Source of the DNA: Prosthecobacter sp.
GTDB taxonomy: Bacteria > Verrucomicrobiota > Verrucomicrobiia > Verrucomicrobiales > Verrucomicrobiaceae
Length of the DNA stretch: 64,000 nt
Reading direction: 5' to 3'
Assembly: GCF_034366625.1 (NCBI RefSeq)
Contig: NZ_JAXMIH010000008.1
Coordinates: 310,001 to 374,000, forward strand
The notes under the pieces: model-generated
What the model was told of the DNA's origin: nothing
What the model saw: the letters and a program-made list of their open reading frames with translations, nothing else
Databases searched by the model: none
In this document: piece by piece, positions 18,320-27,435 of the stretch
Position numbering within the stretch: position 1 is the stretch's first letter
How the letters are laid out: each line of letters starts with the position of its first letter
Translations under genes and position numbers: made by a program

Positions 18320-18934
18320 TTATTTCTTCGCTTCGCCCGCCGCTTCTTTGGCCGGCTCAGCGCCAGGAGGCGGGGCGTTCTTGTTCAACTCGACGATGAG
18401 CTGGTCAGTGAGGTCGGCGGCGGCGCCTTCCTTGACGTGCAGAATGATTGGCACGGTGGAGAGGCTGACGCCCGTCTTGTCGAAGACGATGTCGAGTCCT
18501 TCGGACTTTGATTTGTCGCGAACGACGACGAGGATTTCCTCGTAGAGCCCCTTGCGGATCTGCATGTCTTCCTGTTTGAGCTGGGTCTGACGGCGCTCGG
18601 CGAACTCCTGCATCTCCATTTCCATGGAGCGGATTTCCTTCACCTTCTCACCGAGTTCGGCAGCGTATTTGTTGCGCTGCTCGGGGGTGATGATGGGATC
18701 CTGGGCCAGCTTTTGCAGTTTCTGGGCCTCGGTAGCGAGGTTCTTGTACACCGTCTGGCGTTCCTGCATTTCCTGCGCGGCTTTTTCGTAGTTGCCTTTG
18801 TACTTTTCAGCGGCGGACTTGGTTTTGTGGAACTCCTGAAACACTTTGGACATGTCGATCACGCCGATTTTAAGATCGGCGGCCTGGAGGGTGGTGGTGA
18901 GGGCGAGGAGGGCGATGAACGCGCTGCGAATCAT
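18320..18934 (-). CDS. OmpH/Skp-family periplasmic chaperone
   Basis: Holds unfolded outer-membrane proteins for BamA. It has 204 residues from ATG 18934, which gives a clear signal peptide (MIRSAFIALLALTTTLQAA-DLKIG). The mature start KIGVIDMSKVFQEFHKT is typical of OmpH, followed by long helices forming the tentacle coiled coil (about 35-135) and a beta-strand DIVFDKTGV that closes the body. A Pro/Ala/Lys tail ends the protein. It sits directly downstream of bamA on the same strand, the classical arrangement. Confidence 0.9.
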   Translation of the reverse strand: MIRSAFIALLALTTTLQAADLKIGVIDMSKVFQEFHKTKSAAEKYKGNYEKAAQEMQERQTVYKNLATEAQKLQKLAQDPIITPEQRNKYAAELGEKVKEIRSMEMEMQEFAERRQTQLKQEDMQIRKGLYEEILVVVRDKSKSEGLDIVFDKTGVSLSTVPIILHVKEGAAADLTDQLIVELNKNAPPPGAEPAKEAAGEAKK

Positions 18935-19003
18935 AGGAATGTGGGTTTGAACGGGATTGAGGAGGCAGACAAACAAAATTGTCTGAAACAACGGGCTTGG
19001 AGC

Positions 19004-21346
19004 TTAGAACTTGTAGCCCATGTTGAATTGGAAGCGGCCTGAGCCGGAGAACTGGTCCTTGGACATCGGCACGGCGTAATCAACACGGATGGGACCGATG
19101 GGCAGGAAGAGACGCAGGCCGATGCCGACATCGGAGAAGATATTGCCACCGACGTCAAAGGCACTGGTGCCGACGGAACCGATGTCACCGAAGAAAACCA
19201 CGCGGGGAGATTTATCGGAAACATTGGTGATATGGACGGGAATGGAAAACTCACTCGAAGCATAGATCGAGCAGAGTCCGCCGATCGGCTCACCAGTGGC
19301 GTCTTTGGGGCCTGCCTGACGGTAATTAAAACCACGCAGGTTGTTCGCGCCACCGAGGAACAGGCGCTCGAAGATGGGCACGCGGCTGCCGCCCCAGTTG
19401 TTGACGGTTCGGAACATGCCCTCAAAGCTCAGGATGGTGTCTGCCCACAGGTTGAAATACTGCTGGCCGCCAACATTGGCACCATAGGCCTGAACATCCC
19501 CCCCCAGGCCGGAAAGGAGCGTGCCAGCCTCGATCTTGTGACCGCTGCGGGTGATGAAGATGCTGTCGCGGGTGTCATGCACCCAGTTCACATCGATCTT
19601 GCTCTGGAGGTAGTCGCCCTGCTCCAGGAAGATGAGGGGGGACGCTCCCACATCGATGTTGTCGATCGAAACCTGCTGAAGCGTGTAGATGCCTTCGATG
19701 TAGGAGTGCTCGCCCAGCCGCCTGCGCAGTCCGGCCGAGGCTCCGGCATTGGTCTGATCATACCTGTTCGAGAGGTAGTACATGTTGTGGTAGAACAGTT
19801 CGATGGTAAGCGCCAGCTCACGGCCCATGAACCACGGCTCCGTCCAGCTCACACTCAAATCACGCCGGAGCGCACCTGCGCGGATGTTCGCATTGAAGCG
19901 CTGGCCGCCGCCGCGGAAGTCCTTCCAGTCACGGATGTCGAAGTTCGTCTGTGTCACCTGGATGAAGGCTGTGAGACTGTCGATGGAGCTGAAACCGGCG
20001 CCGAAGTTCACGGTTCCGGTGGATTGTTCCGCCACGCTGACATCCACATCTTTGAACCCTTCGTTGACGGAGGGAGTGTTGCGGAGGTCCACCGCGCTGA
20101 AGTAGTTCAGGTTTTCCAGGCGGCTTTTGCCGGCGGCGATTTTCACCGTGTTCAGCTCTTCGCCGGGTGCAAAGGGCAGCTCGCGGCGGATAACTTCGTC
20201 CTTGGTGACGGAGTTGCCGGAGATGTTCACCTTGCTGATGTAGGATTTGGTGCCTTCCGTGATGTGGTAGACCACGGTCACCTGTCCGGGGCCGGCTTCC
20301 AAAATGCTGGTCTCCACCCGTGCATCGGCGTAACCGCGCGAGCCATAGTAGTCCTGGATCATCTTTTCATCCGCCTTCACATAGCTGCCTACATAGGGGA
20401 ATCCAGGCTCGGTCTTGATGCCTGGCGTCAGCGCCTCGTTGGTGAAGATGGTGTTGCCGGCGATGCTGACGCCCGACACGTCATATTTGGCGCCCTCATG
20501 GATCACAAAAACGAGATCCATCTCCTTGGCGGACACCGGCTCGCGTCGTACCTCGGTGACTTTTGCATACACATAACCCTCGTCCTGGAAGGCCTGCTCG
20601 ACGCTCTTGATGTCCTCTTGCAAGTCCTGGTTGCTCAGCTTGCCTTTTTTGCCCCAGAGGTTCCAGATGTGGTGCTCCTTGGACTTGAGCTTGCCGCGTA
20701 ATACGCGTGCCTTGATGGCAGTGTTGCCCTCAAAGCGGATGTCATGGATGATGCCGCGTGCGCCTTCATCGACTTTGAACACCACGCTGGAGAAACCTTC
20801 GCGGGCGGACGGGGCGATGTCATAGCTGACGATCACATCGGAGTAGCCCTTCTTTTCATACAGCTCCACAATCTTCTGCTGCGCGGCGGAAAGCTTGGAG
20901 TCATCCACGGGGTCGCCCACCTTGACCTCGATTTCCTTGCGCAGCTTGTCATTGTCAAAACTCGTGTTGCCCAGAAAGCCGATATCACTGATGCCACCAC
21001 GTCCGGTGATCTCGACGATCACTCTCACGCCACCGGCCACGTCCACCGCACGGATGTCCAGGTTTTCCACGGCTCCCGTGCTGTAGAGCGCACGGATGTC
21101 ACGCTCCACCGCTTCGTCCGTGAACGGCTGGCCCACGCGGGTGGACAACTGGCCGCGAATGCGGTTTTCGTCCAGCTTCACCGCGCCTTTGAAGATGATC
21201 TGAACATCCTTCACGATCTTTCTGGCTGCGGGAGCCGCCGGGATGCCTACCTGGGCCTGGACCTGCCCGGGGGAGGCGATCAAGAGTGTGAAGGCCGCCG
21301 CAGCAAAAAGAGCCAGGCGTGACTGTGTGAAGGATCCGTAATTCAT
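19004..21346 (-). CDS. bamA: Outer-membrane protein assembly factor BamA
   Basis: Essential Omp85 insertase of beta-barrel proteins. It has 780 residues: a signal peptide (about 1-31), five POTRA domains (about 42-440; KIVKDVQIIFKG, GGISDIGFLGNTSF, GIIHDIRFEGN, YDVSGVSIAGN and SYISKVNISGN open them) and a 16-strand barrel. The lid-lock LRGF motif (GANNLRGFNYR) and an aromatic C-terminus (FNMGYKF) are present. It heads the bamA-ompH unit. The 250-base gap upstream to the divergent eamA gene should hold promoters for both; only a small hairpin (about 21397-21410) stands out there. Confidence 0.95.
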   Translation of the reverse strand: MNYGSFTQSRLALFAAAAFTLLIASPGQVQAQVGIPAAPAARKIVKDVQIIFKGAVKLDENRIRGQLSTRVGQPFTDEAVERDIRALYSTGAVENLDIRAVDVAGGVRVIVEITGRGGISDIGFLGNTSFDNDKLRKEIEVKVGDPVDDSKLSAAQQKIVELYEKKGYSDVIVSYDIAPSAREGFSSVVFKVDEGARGIIHDIRFEGNTAIKARVLRGKLKSKEHHIWNLWGKKGKLSNQDLQEDIKSVEQAFQDEGYVYAKVTEVRREPVSAKEMDLVFVIHEGAKYDVSGVSIAGNTIFTNEALTPGIKTEPGFPYVGSYVKADEKMIQDYYGSRGYADARVETSILEAGPGQVTVVYHITEGTKSYISKVNISGNSVTKDEVIRRELPFAPGEELNTVKIAAGKSRLENLNYFSAVDLRNTPSVNEGFKDVDVSVAEQSTGTVNFGAGFSSIDSLTAFIQVTQTNFDIRDWKDFRGGGQRFNANIRAGALRRDLSVSWTEPWFMGRELALTIELFYHNMYYLSNRYDQTNAGASAGLRRRLGEHSYIEGIYTLQQVSIDNIDVGASPLIFLEQGDYLQSKIDVNWVHDTRDSIFITRSGHKIEAGTLLSGLGGDVQAYGANVGGQQYFNLWADTILSFEGMFRTVNNWGGSRVPIFERLFLGGANNLRGFNYRQAGPKDATGEPIGGLCSIYASSEFSIPVHITNVSDKSPRVVFFGDIGSVGTSAFDVGGNIFSDVGIGLRLFLPIGPIRVDYAVPMSKDQFSGSGRFQFNMGYKF

Positions 21347-21596
21347 GGGTGAGGGGAGGAGGGAGCGGGCGGGAACAGAGCAGGTCTATGGAGCACGCCA
21401 GTCCTGGCGCACATGAAGCTGCATTACTGCTTCCGGGCTGCCCCGCGTCAAGGTGTAAGTTCTGAGGGAATTCCGCCGCATTCGCAGTGTTGAGAGTGCT
21501 GTCGGCAGGACCTTGGGAATTCCAGCTTCCTGTTTTCACAAAAGGTTGGGCTTCCATCACCTGCGCGGCTAGAAAGGTGTTCCCGGCTCCAAAGTC

Positions 21597-22478
21597 ATGC
21601 CCCGCTCCGACGCACGCGACTACTTGCAACTCCATCTCGTCGTGCTGGCGTGGGGACTCACCGCGATTTTGGGCAAGCTCATCTTCCTGACGCCGGTCGA
21701 TGTTGTCTTGTGGCGCACCGCGCTCGCGGCGGCGGGATTCTTCGTGCTTGCCCGCATTCTGAGGAAGCGAACGCGGCTTTCAGGTCGCAGCATGCTCGGG
21801 ATGCTCGGTGTCGGCGTCATCCTCGGCCTGCACTGGATTCTGTTCTTCTGGTCGGCACGTCTCGCCACGGCTTCGGTCTGTCTCGTCGCCATGCCCACGG
21901 CCATGCTGTGGTGCTCGTTGATTGAGCCGCTCATTGACGGCTCGCGCCGCTGGCGGCCGTCTGAACTCATCGTTGGCGCGGTCATGGTGGGCGCGGTGTG
22001 GCTCATCTATGAGTTCGAGTTCCGCTACTGGCTTGGTTTTTCCGTCGCCATCGCCGCCGCAGTGCTTGCGGCGTTTTTTGCCACGCTCAGCAAGCAGCAG
22101 GTCGCCAAAGACACGCACTGGAGCGTCATCGGCGTTTATCAGATGACCGGCGCCTGCCTAGCCTCGCTGGTGGCGCGTCCGTTTCTCGAAACAGGCTTCT
22201 TCCCAGCGCTGCCAGATGCGTCCTCGGCGATCTGGCTCCTCGTGCTCGCGCTCGTCTGCACCGTCGCCGCCTATGCGGGTTTCATGGACGTGCTGCGGCG
22301 TGTCAGCGTCTTCACCGTGAACGTCGTTTACAACATGGAGCCAGTGTACGGCATCATTCTCGCCGCGCTCGTGTTCGGCAAAGCCGAGTTCATGAGCGGC
22401 GGTTTTTATTTGGGCGCTGGCATCATCATCGCTGTCGTGCTTGCCCTGCCATGGATTCGCCGCTGGGTGGAAAAGTGA
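21597..22478 (+). CDS. EamA-family (DMT) transporter
   Basis: Ten-helix inner-membrane permease of the drug/metabolite superfamily, 293 residues, with two EamA repeats (about 8-135 and 150-290). Conserved features include the early HLVVLAWGLTAILGKLI helix and the second-repeat NVVYNMEPVYGIILAALVFG, the usual Pro-containing loop region. The substrate is not predictable. The following helicase gene begins 46 bases after the stop if its GTG start is used. Confidence 0.88.
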   Translation: MPRSDARDYLQLHLVVLAWGLTAILGKLIFLTPVDVVLWRTALAAAGFFVLARILRKRTRLSGRSMLGMLGVGVILGLHWILFFWSARLATASVCLVAMPTAMLWCSLIEPLIDGSRRWRPSELIVGAVMVGAVWLIYEFEFRYWLGFSVAIAAAVLAAFFATLSKQQVAKDTHWSVIGVYQMTGACLASLVARPFLETGFFPALPDASSAIWLLVLALVCTVAAYAGFMDVLRRVSVFTVNVVYNMEPVYGIILAALVFGKAEFMSGGFYLGAGIIIAVVLALPWIRRWVEK

Positions 22479-22524
22479 GAGTGCTGGACACGGCTCGTCG
22501 CGTGGGCTTGCATCACCACCACGC

Positions 22525-25500
22525 GTGAACCGTCTTCGACACATCCTCGTCTCCGCCTCCGCTGGTTCGGGCAAAACGTACCAGTTGGTGCGGCGGCATC
22601 TGCATCTGCTGGCGCTCGGGCAGCCGCCGGAGGGCATCGCCGCGATGACGTTCACGCGCAAGGCGGCGGGCGAATTCTTCCAGCGCATCCTGCAGCGTCT
22701 CTCCGCGCTCTCGCAGCACGGCGAGAAGCCGGAGCAATACTTCGCGGGCATGGCTCCGTTGCCCGCGCAATGGCCGGAGTTCGTCGCGCTGCTGCGGCAG
22801 GTCACGCGGCGGCTGCATCGACTGCGGTTGGGCACGATGGACAGTTTTTTTGCCAACATCACCGCCTGTTTCCCGCTCGAACTCGGCCTCCCGCTCGGCG
22901 CCAAGGTCATGGCGGAGGATGAGGCCGCGCAGGCACGCCACGAGGCGCTCGATGCGCTGCTGGAACGCATTCATTCATCACGCGATGACAAAGCGGGCCG
23001 TTCGCTGCTCGAAGGCTTCAAGCAGGCCACGTTTGGCATCGAGGAACGCAGCGCCGTGACAAGCCTCGAATCATGGATCGGGGATCATCACACCACCTGG
23101 CTCGACAGCGATGGCGTTGCGCGTTGGGGCAGCCTGCCGGGACTCGATTTTGCGCAGGAAGACGATCTCGGTGCTGCGCTCGGTGATTTGAGGGATTGCT
23201 TTGTTCCTGCCAGGCCCAAAAGCACTCAGTTCATGGACGAGTTGCTGGCCCAGGCATCTGATTGGGAGCCAGGAACGAGTCTCCCTCATCGCGTTGAGGA
23301 TTTCTTGAAGAAATCCAGTGCTGCGTGGCCGGCGCTCCGTTCTGGAAAGGCGGAAGTCACCTGGGGTGGCGGGAAAAATGATGTTTCAGGCAGCGCCGCC
23401 CGTGCCTGGGTGCGCGTGGCCGAAACAATGCTGCGGCGCGAATTGAAATGCCGGGCGCAGCGCACGAGCGGCATGGCGGCGCTCATGGAGCTGTATGAAA
23501 CCGAGTATGCACGCCGCGTGCGTTTACGCGGACGGCTCTCCTTTGCCGATGTGCAACGGTTGCTCGCACAAGCTACGACAGGAGGCGCTGAATGGATGGA
23601 CCATGAGCGTGGTGATTTGTGGTTCCGGCTCGATGGACGTTACGATCACTGGTTGTTCGATGAGTTTCAGGACACCAGCCGCGTGCAGTGGAATGTGGTG
23701 CGAGGATTGGTGGATGAGGTGATGCAGGATGATTCCGGCAGACGCAGTTTCTTTGCCGTCGGCGATCCGAAGCAGTCGATCTACCTCTGGCGGCAGGCGG
23801 AGCCGGGTTTGTTTGACGATGTGCTCAACTCTTGGCCGCGTCACGGCGACGAAGGACTGCAACTCGAAACGCTCAGCCAGTCGTTCCGCAGCGCGCCAGC
23901 GGTGCTGGAGGCGATCAATGCGGTCTTTCATGATCTAAAGTCGGTGGACGTGGTGCTGCCAGGCTGCACGAAGGGGTTTGAGTTCAAGCAGCACGAACCG
24001 GCGGATCGGAACAAGCAACTCGCCGGTTATGCGGCGCTGCTTGGCGTGAAGCCGGACAGCGAGGACAAATCGACCACGCCTGTTGTGGCGGCGTTGTTGA
24101 ACGAGATGCGTCCGCTGGAGCGTGGCTTGTCCTGCGCGGTACTGGTGCGCGGGAACAAGGACGCGATTGAGGTCACGGAGGCTTTGCGAGCTGAGACCGG
24201 GATGGAAATCGTGTGCGAATCGCAGCAGCGTCCGGCCACGGACAATGCGGTGACGCTGGCGCTGCTCGCGCTGCTGCAACTGGCCGCGCATCCAGGTGAC
24301 ACGCTGGCACTGGAGCACCTGAAAATGACGCCGCTGTGGTCGCAGATCGAGTTTGAGGGCCACGGCTGGCCGCTGACCTGCCATGACGTGCGCAGGGAGG
24401 TGTTTGAGCGCGGTTTCGTCGGCTTCGCGGAAGTCTGGACGCGGCATCTGCGCGCGCTGCTGCCGGAGATGGATGCGTTTCATGGACTGCGCCTGCGCCA
24501 GTTTGGCGAGATCGCCGCCGAGTTTGATGCGGGCGGCTTGCGCGACATCGACGCGTTCCTGCAACATGCGCGCGACATGCCGATGACGGTGCGCGGCGCG
24601 GCGAACGCGGTGCAGGTGATGACGGTTCACAAGGCGAAGGGCCTGGAGTTCGACGTGGTGATTCTGCCAGACCTCAATGGCGATGCGATGGACAAGGTGC
24701 GGCGGAGATCGCTGATCGTGAGCCGTGATGCGAAGGGCATTTCCTGGGTCATGCAGGAGCCGCCGCGCATCTTTGCGCCGCTGCATGCGGCGTTGCAGGA
24801 GGAGATGGAGACTTCGAAGCAGCGGGCTGGCTTTGAGTCGCTCTGCCGGCTGTATGTGGCGATGACACGGGCGAAACGCGGGCTGTATCTCATCGCGGAG
24901 CCGCCGCCGAAGTCGAAGGACGCGGCGATCACGGAAGCGCAGTTTTTGCGGAGGATGCTGGGCGTGACGGACGACGGACAGGAGCATCCATCGTACTTGA
25001 TACAATGGCAGACGGGCGATGCGGGGTGGTTCGCGAGTTCAAATCGCGCAGAGCCCAAGCAGCCAGGTTTCCCTGTTGTTTCGCGCCCGCTGGGGGAGTT
25101 GCTGCGCGAGTTTCAGCCGCTGGCGAAGCGTGTGACGCCGTCAGGAGAGGAAGATTTTCAGGTGAAGGGCAGCGTGCTGTTCGGCGAGGGTCGTGAGCCG
25201 GGACGCAGGTTGGGGAGTCTTGTTCACGAACTGCTGGCGCTGGTGGAGTGGTGGAATGCGAAGTCGAGCTTCAAAGAACTCGAATTACGCTGGAAGGCGG
25301 CGGGATTGCTGCGCGGCGAGGAGATCGAAAAGACGGCGGTGGCCATGGTGCGTGATGTTTTGCACTCGGAGGCGTCTTGTGCCTTTGCCAGGCCGTCTCC
25401 AGACGCAGAGGTGTGGCGGGAGCGTCCATTTGACCTGATTCACGATGGAGGATGGATCAGCGGCGTGTTTGATCGTGTGGTGGTGCGGCCTGATTCGGTG

Positions 25501-25686
25501 CGGCTCATTGATTTCAAGACGGACGAGGTGGCCGATGAGGCAGCCCTGGAGGCCAAGGTGGCGGGCTACCGGCCGCAGATTGTGCTGTACCGTCAGGCGC
25601 TGGCACGGCTGACGGGTTTGAAACCGGATAGGATCGAGAGCGTGCTGCTGTTTACCCGAAGTTGTCGTCTGGTGGACGTAAAGTGA
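22525..25686 (+). CDS. UvrD-type helicase with RecB-family nuclease domain (AddA/RecB-like)
   Basis: Double-strand-break end-processing helicase-nuclease. It has 1,053 residues from GTG 22525, which starts NRLRHILVSASAGSGKTY; an in-frame ATG at 22441 would overlap eamA. SF1A motifs are Walker A (SAGSGKT), motif II (LFDEFQDTSR), motif III (GDPKQSIYLWRQA), motif V (VMTVHKAKGLEFD) and motif VI (LYVAMTRAKRGLYL). The C-terminal PD-(D/E)XK nuclease is complete: GSLVHELL, ISGVFDRVV, LIDFKTD and QIVLYRQAL. No addB/rexB or recC/recD gene is adjacent, which is unusual because these are normally coupled. It could be an orphan AddA or a stand-alone relative. Confidence 0.88.
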   Translation: MNRLRHILVSASAGSGKTYQLVRRHLHLLALGQPPEGIAAMTFTRKAAGEFFQRILQRLSALSQHGEKPEQYFAGMAPLPAQWPEFVALLRQVTRRLHRLRLGTMDSFFANITACFPLELGLPLGAKVMAEDEAAQARHEALDALLERIHSSRDDKAGRSLLEGFKQATFGIEERSAVTSLESWIGDHHTTWLDSDGVARWGSLPGLDFAQEDDLGAALGDLRDCFVPARPKSTQFMDELLAQASDWEPGTSLPHRVEDFLKKSSAAWPALRSGKAEVTWGGGKNDVSGSAARAWVRVAETMLRRELKCRAQRTSGMAALMELYETEYARRVRLRGRLSFADVQRLLAQATTGGAEWMDHERGDLWFRLDGRYDHWLFDEFQDTSRVQWNVVRGLVDEVMQDDSGRRSFFAVGDPKQSIYLWRQAEPGLFDDVLNSWPRHGDEGLQLETLSQSFRSAPAVLEAINAVFHDLKSVDVVLPGCTKGFEFKQHEPADRNKQLAGYAALLGVKPDSEDKSTTPVVAALLNEMRPLERGLSCAVLVRGNKDAIEVTEALRAETGMEIVCESQQRPATDNAVTLALLALLQLAAHPGDTLALEHLKMTPLWSQIEFEGHGWPLTCHDVRREVFERGFVGFAEVWTRHLRALLPEMDAFHGLRLRQFGEIAAEFDAGGLRDIDAFLQHARDMPMTVRGAANAVQVMTVHKAKGLEFDVVILPDLNGDAMDKVRRRSLIVSRDAKGISWVMQEPPRIFAPLHAALQEEMETSKQRAGFESLCRLYVAMTRAKRGLYLIAEPPPKSKDAAITEAQFLRRMLGVTDDGQEHPSYLIQWQTGDAGWFASSNRAEPKQPGFPVVSRPLGELLREFQPLAKRVTPSGEEDFQVKGSVLFGEGREPGRRLGSLVHELLALVEWWNAKSSFKELELRWKAAGLLRGEEIEKTAVAMVRDVLHSEASCAFARPSPDAEVWRERPFDLIHDGGWISGVFDRVVVRPDSVRLIDFKTDEVADEAALEAKVAGYRPQIVLYRQALARLTGLKPDRIESVLLFTRSCRLVDVK

Positions 25687-25836
25687 CTATTTTTGAATCC
25701 AGACCGTCTGTGCGACGCAAAAACTTGTGTGACCGCACTAGCTCTGGCATGGAATCCGCGCATCGTGTCCCCACACTACCGCCGGGCCTCCCCCTCCTCC
25801 GGCTTCTGTGCGGCCCGACGTGCCTTTGACCCCGAC

Positions 25837-26400
25837 ATGAGCCTGCCCGAACTCAGCGAAGAAGATCTGCTCCAGCGTGTGGGACGCAGGGACTCGCGTG
25901 CCTTCGACCAGCTCTACGATGCGCTTGCTCCGCGGTTGTACGGCCTGCTGCGGCAGATGCTGCATGATGAGCGCGAGGCTGAGGAGGTACTGCAGGACGG
26001 CTTCGTGCTTCTGTGGGAGCGGGCTTCGAGCTATGACGCGTCACGCAGCAAGGCTTTTACTTTCGCCGTGATGATTTTCCGCAACAAGGCCATCGATCGC
26101 ATGCGCATGCTGGGCCGCCGCAACCGCCTGGTGGACAGTGCTGCTTTGGAGGAGGTGACGCTGTCCCCGCAAGTGCCCGCCGCCGATGACGAGGCGCAGA
26201 CGAATGAGCGTGGCATGGTGGTGCGCAAGGCGCTGACTGATCTGCCGAAGGAGCAGCGCCAGTTGATCGAATTCGCCTTTTTGAAGGGGCTCACGCATCA
26301 TGTGATTGCCGACTCGCTGGGCATTCCGCTCGGCACCGTGAAGACGAACATCCGCCGCGGGCTGCTGCGCCTGCGTGATCTGCTGAAAGGAGGCGACTGA
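25837..26400 (+). CDS. ECF (sigma-70 family) RNA polymerase sigma factor
   Basis: A protein of 187 residues from ATG 25837; an upstream ATG at 25693 adds a non-conserved stretch. Region 2 (AFDQLYDALAPRLYGLL to AIDRMRMLGRRN, about 20-90) and region 4 helix-turn-helix (LPKEQRQLIEFAFLKGL, then GIPLGTVKTNIRRGLLRLR) are clear, and region 3 is absent, as in SigK-like ECF factors. Its stop overlaps the start of the anti-sigma gene by one base (TGATG), so the two are co-translated. The target regulon is not visible from this window. Confidence 0.92.
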   Translation: MSLPELSEEDLLQRVGRRDSRAFDQLYDALAPRLYGLLRQMLHDEREAEEVLQDGFVLLWERASSYDASRSKAFTFAVMIFRNKAIDRMRMLGRRNRLVDSAALEEVTLSPQVPAADDEAQTNERGMVVRKALTDLPKEQRQLIEFAFLKGLTHHVIADSLGIPLGTVKTNIRRGLLRLRDLLKGGD

Positions 26401-27305
26401 TGGACGAACGGCATGAGGAACTGGCTGCTCTGAACGCCTTCGGCATGTTGGAGGGTGATGAGCAGCGCGTGCTTTCCGGCGCCTGCGTTTCGGACAAGGA
26501 ACTGCGTGCGCTGAGTGTGGAACTGGAGCAGACGACGGCGGAACTGGGTCACCTCGTGGCACCCATGGCTCCCCCTGTGGATATGAAACGCCGCATTCGT
26601 GGCAAAATCCGTTCGCGCGGGGGAAGGCTGTCCACGCTCTCGCGAGGCGCGGTGATTGGTGCCGTCGGCTGGGCGCTGGCGGCCGCGCTGGCCGTGGCCT
26701 CGGTGTGGCTCTGGAATGAGCGTGTGCAACTGACGAAGCAGTTCGCCGCCTTGAGCAAGGTGATCATTCCCGTGACTCCTGCCGCCAATGGCAAGACGGA
26801 GTCGCGCAGCCTGGAAGATGAACTGAAGAGTCTGCGGGATGACTTTGAGGCGAAAAAGACCGCGCTTAGCACAGAAGTCGAAGCCTTGAGCAAGCGCGAG
26901 ACGGAGGCCAATGCCCGCATCACCCAGCTCACCACCGAGACCGAGGCGCTGAAGAAGCGTGATGCGCTGGCACAGGTGCAGATCGCCACGCTGCAAAGCT
27001 CGGTCTGGGAGTATCGCAAGAGCGTGGCGGTCGTTGTCTGGGATGACGAGAAACACCAGGGCGTGCTCAAGCTCGAAAAAATGCCGCCGGTGGATGCCGG
27101 GAAGGATTACCAGCTCTGGGTCTTTGATCCGAAGAAACCACAGCCAGTGAACGCGGGCGTGGTGCAGGTGGACTCCAAAGGTTTCGCCAAGATCGACTTC
27201 AAACCCGTCGATGCCGTGAGCGGCGCGGCGAAGTTTGCGCTCAGCGTCGAGAAAAAAGGCGGCGTGCCAAAGAACGAAGGTCCGATCGTGCTGAGCGGGC
27301 CGTAA
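26400..27305 (+). CDS. Membrane anti-sigma factor, RskA-type
   Basis: Partner of the preceding sigma factor, 301 residues. A short N-terminal anti-sigma domain (about 1-50; LNAFGMLEGDEQRVL) is followed by one membrane helix (about 84-105), a Lys/Glu-rich coiled coil (about 125-195) and an RskA-type C-terminal domain (about 205-301; YQLWVFDPKKPQPVNAG). The domain order is standard for RskA except for the long coiled coil. No zinc-binding HxxxCxxC motif is seen. The periplasmic domain presumably senses envelope conditions, which is inference. Confidence 0.88.
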   Translation: MDERHEELAALNAFGMLEGDEQRVLSGACVSDKELRALSVELEQTTAELGHLVAPMAPPVDMKRRIRGKIRSRGGRLSTLSRGAVIGAVGWALAAALAVASVWLWNERVQLTKQFAALSKVIIPVTPAANGKTESRSLEDELKSLRDDFEAKKTALSTEVEALSKRETEANARITQLTTETEALKKRDALAQVQIATLQSSVWEYRKSVAVVVWDDEKHQGVLKLEKMPPVDAGKDYQLWVFDPKKPQPVNAGVVQVDSKGFAKIDFKPVDAVSGAAKFALSVEKKGGVPKNEGPIVLSGP

Positions 27306-27435
27306 AAGCGATTTTTGCTGCTCGCGTTCCCTGGAAGCAGGCCAGCAATCGGCGCCTTTCAGGCACGAAGATTGCGCCCTTGCCAATCCCGCGAAATCCG
27401 CGATGAATAGCGCCCCTTTTACCCCAAAAAACACC

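Noticed and set aside
21397..21410. CGCCAG-TC-CTGGCG hairpin between bamA and eamA as an operator
   Set aside because: Two-base loop and short stem with no known match; could be chance in GC-rich DNA.
25027..25052. GTTCAAATCG sequence resembling a tRNA T-arm
   Set aside because: No acceptor, D or anticodon stems around it; it lies inside the helicase-nuclease coding frame.
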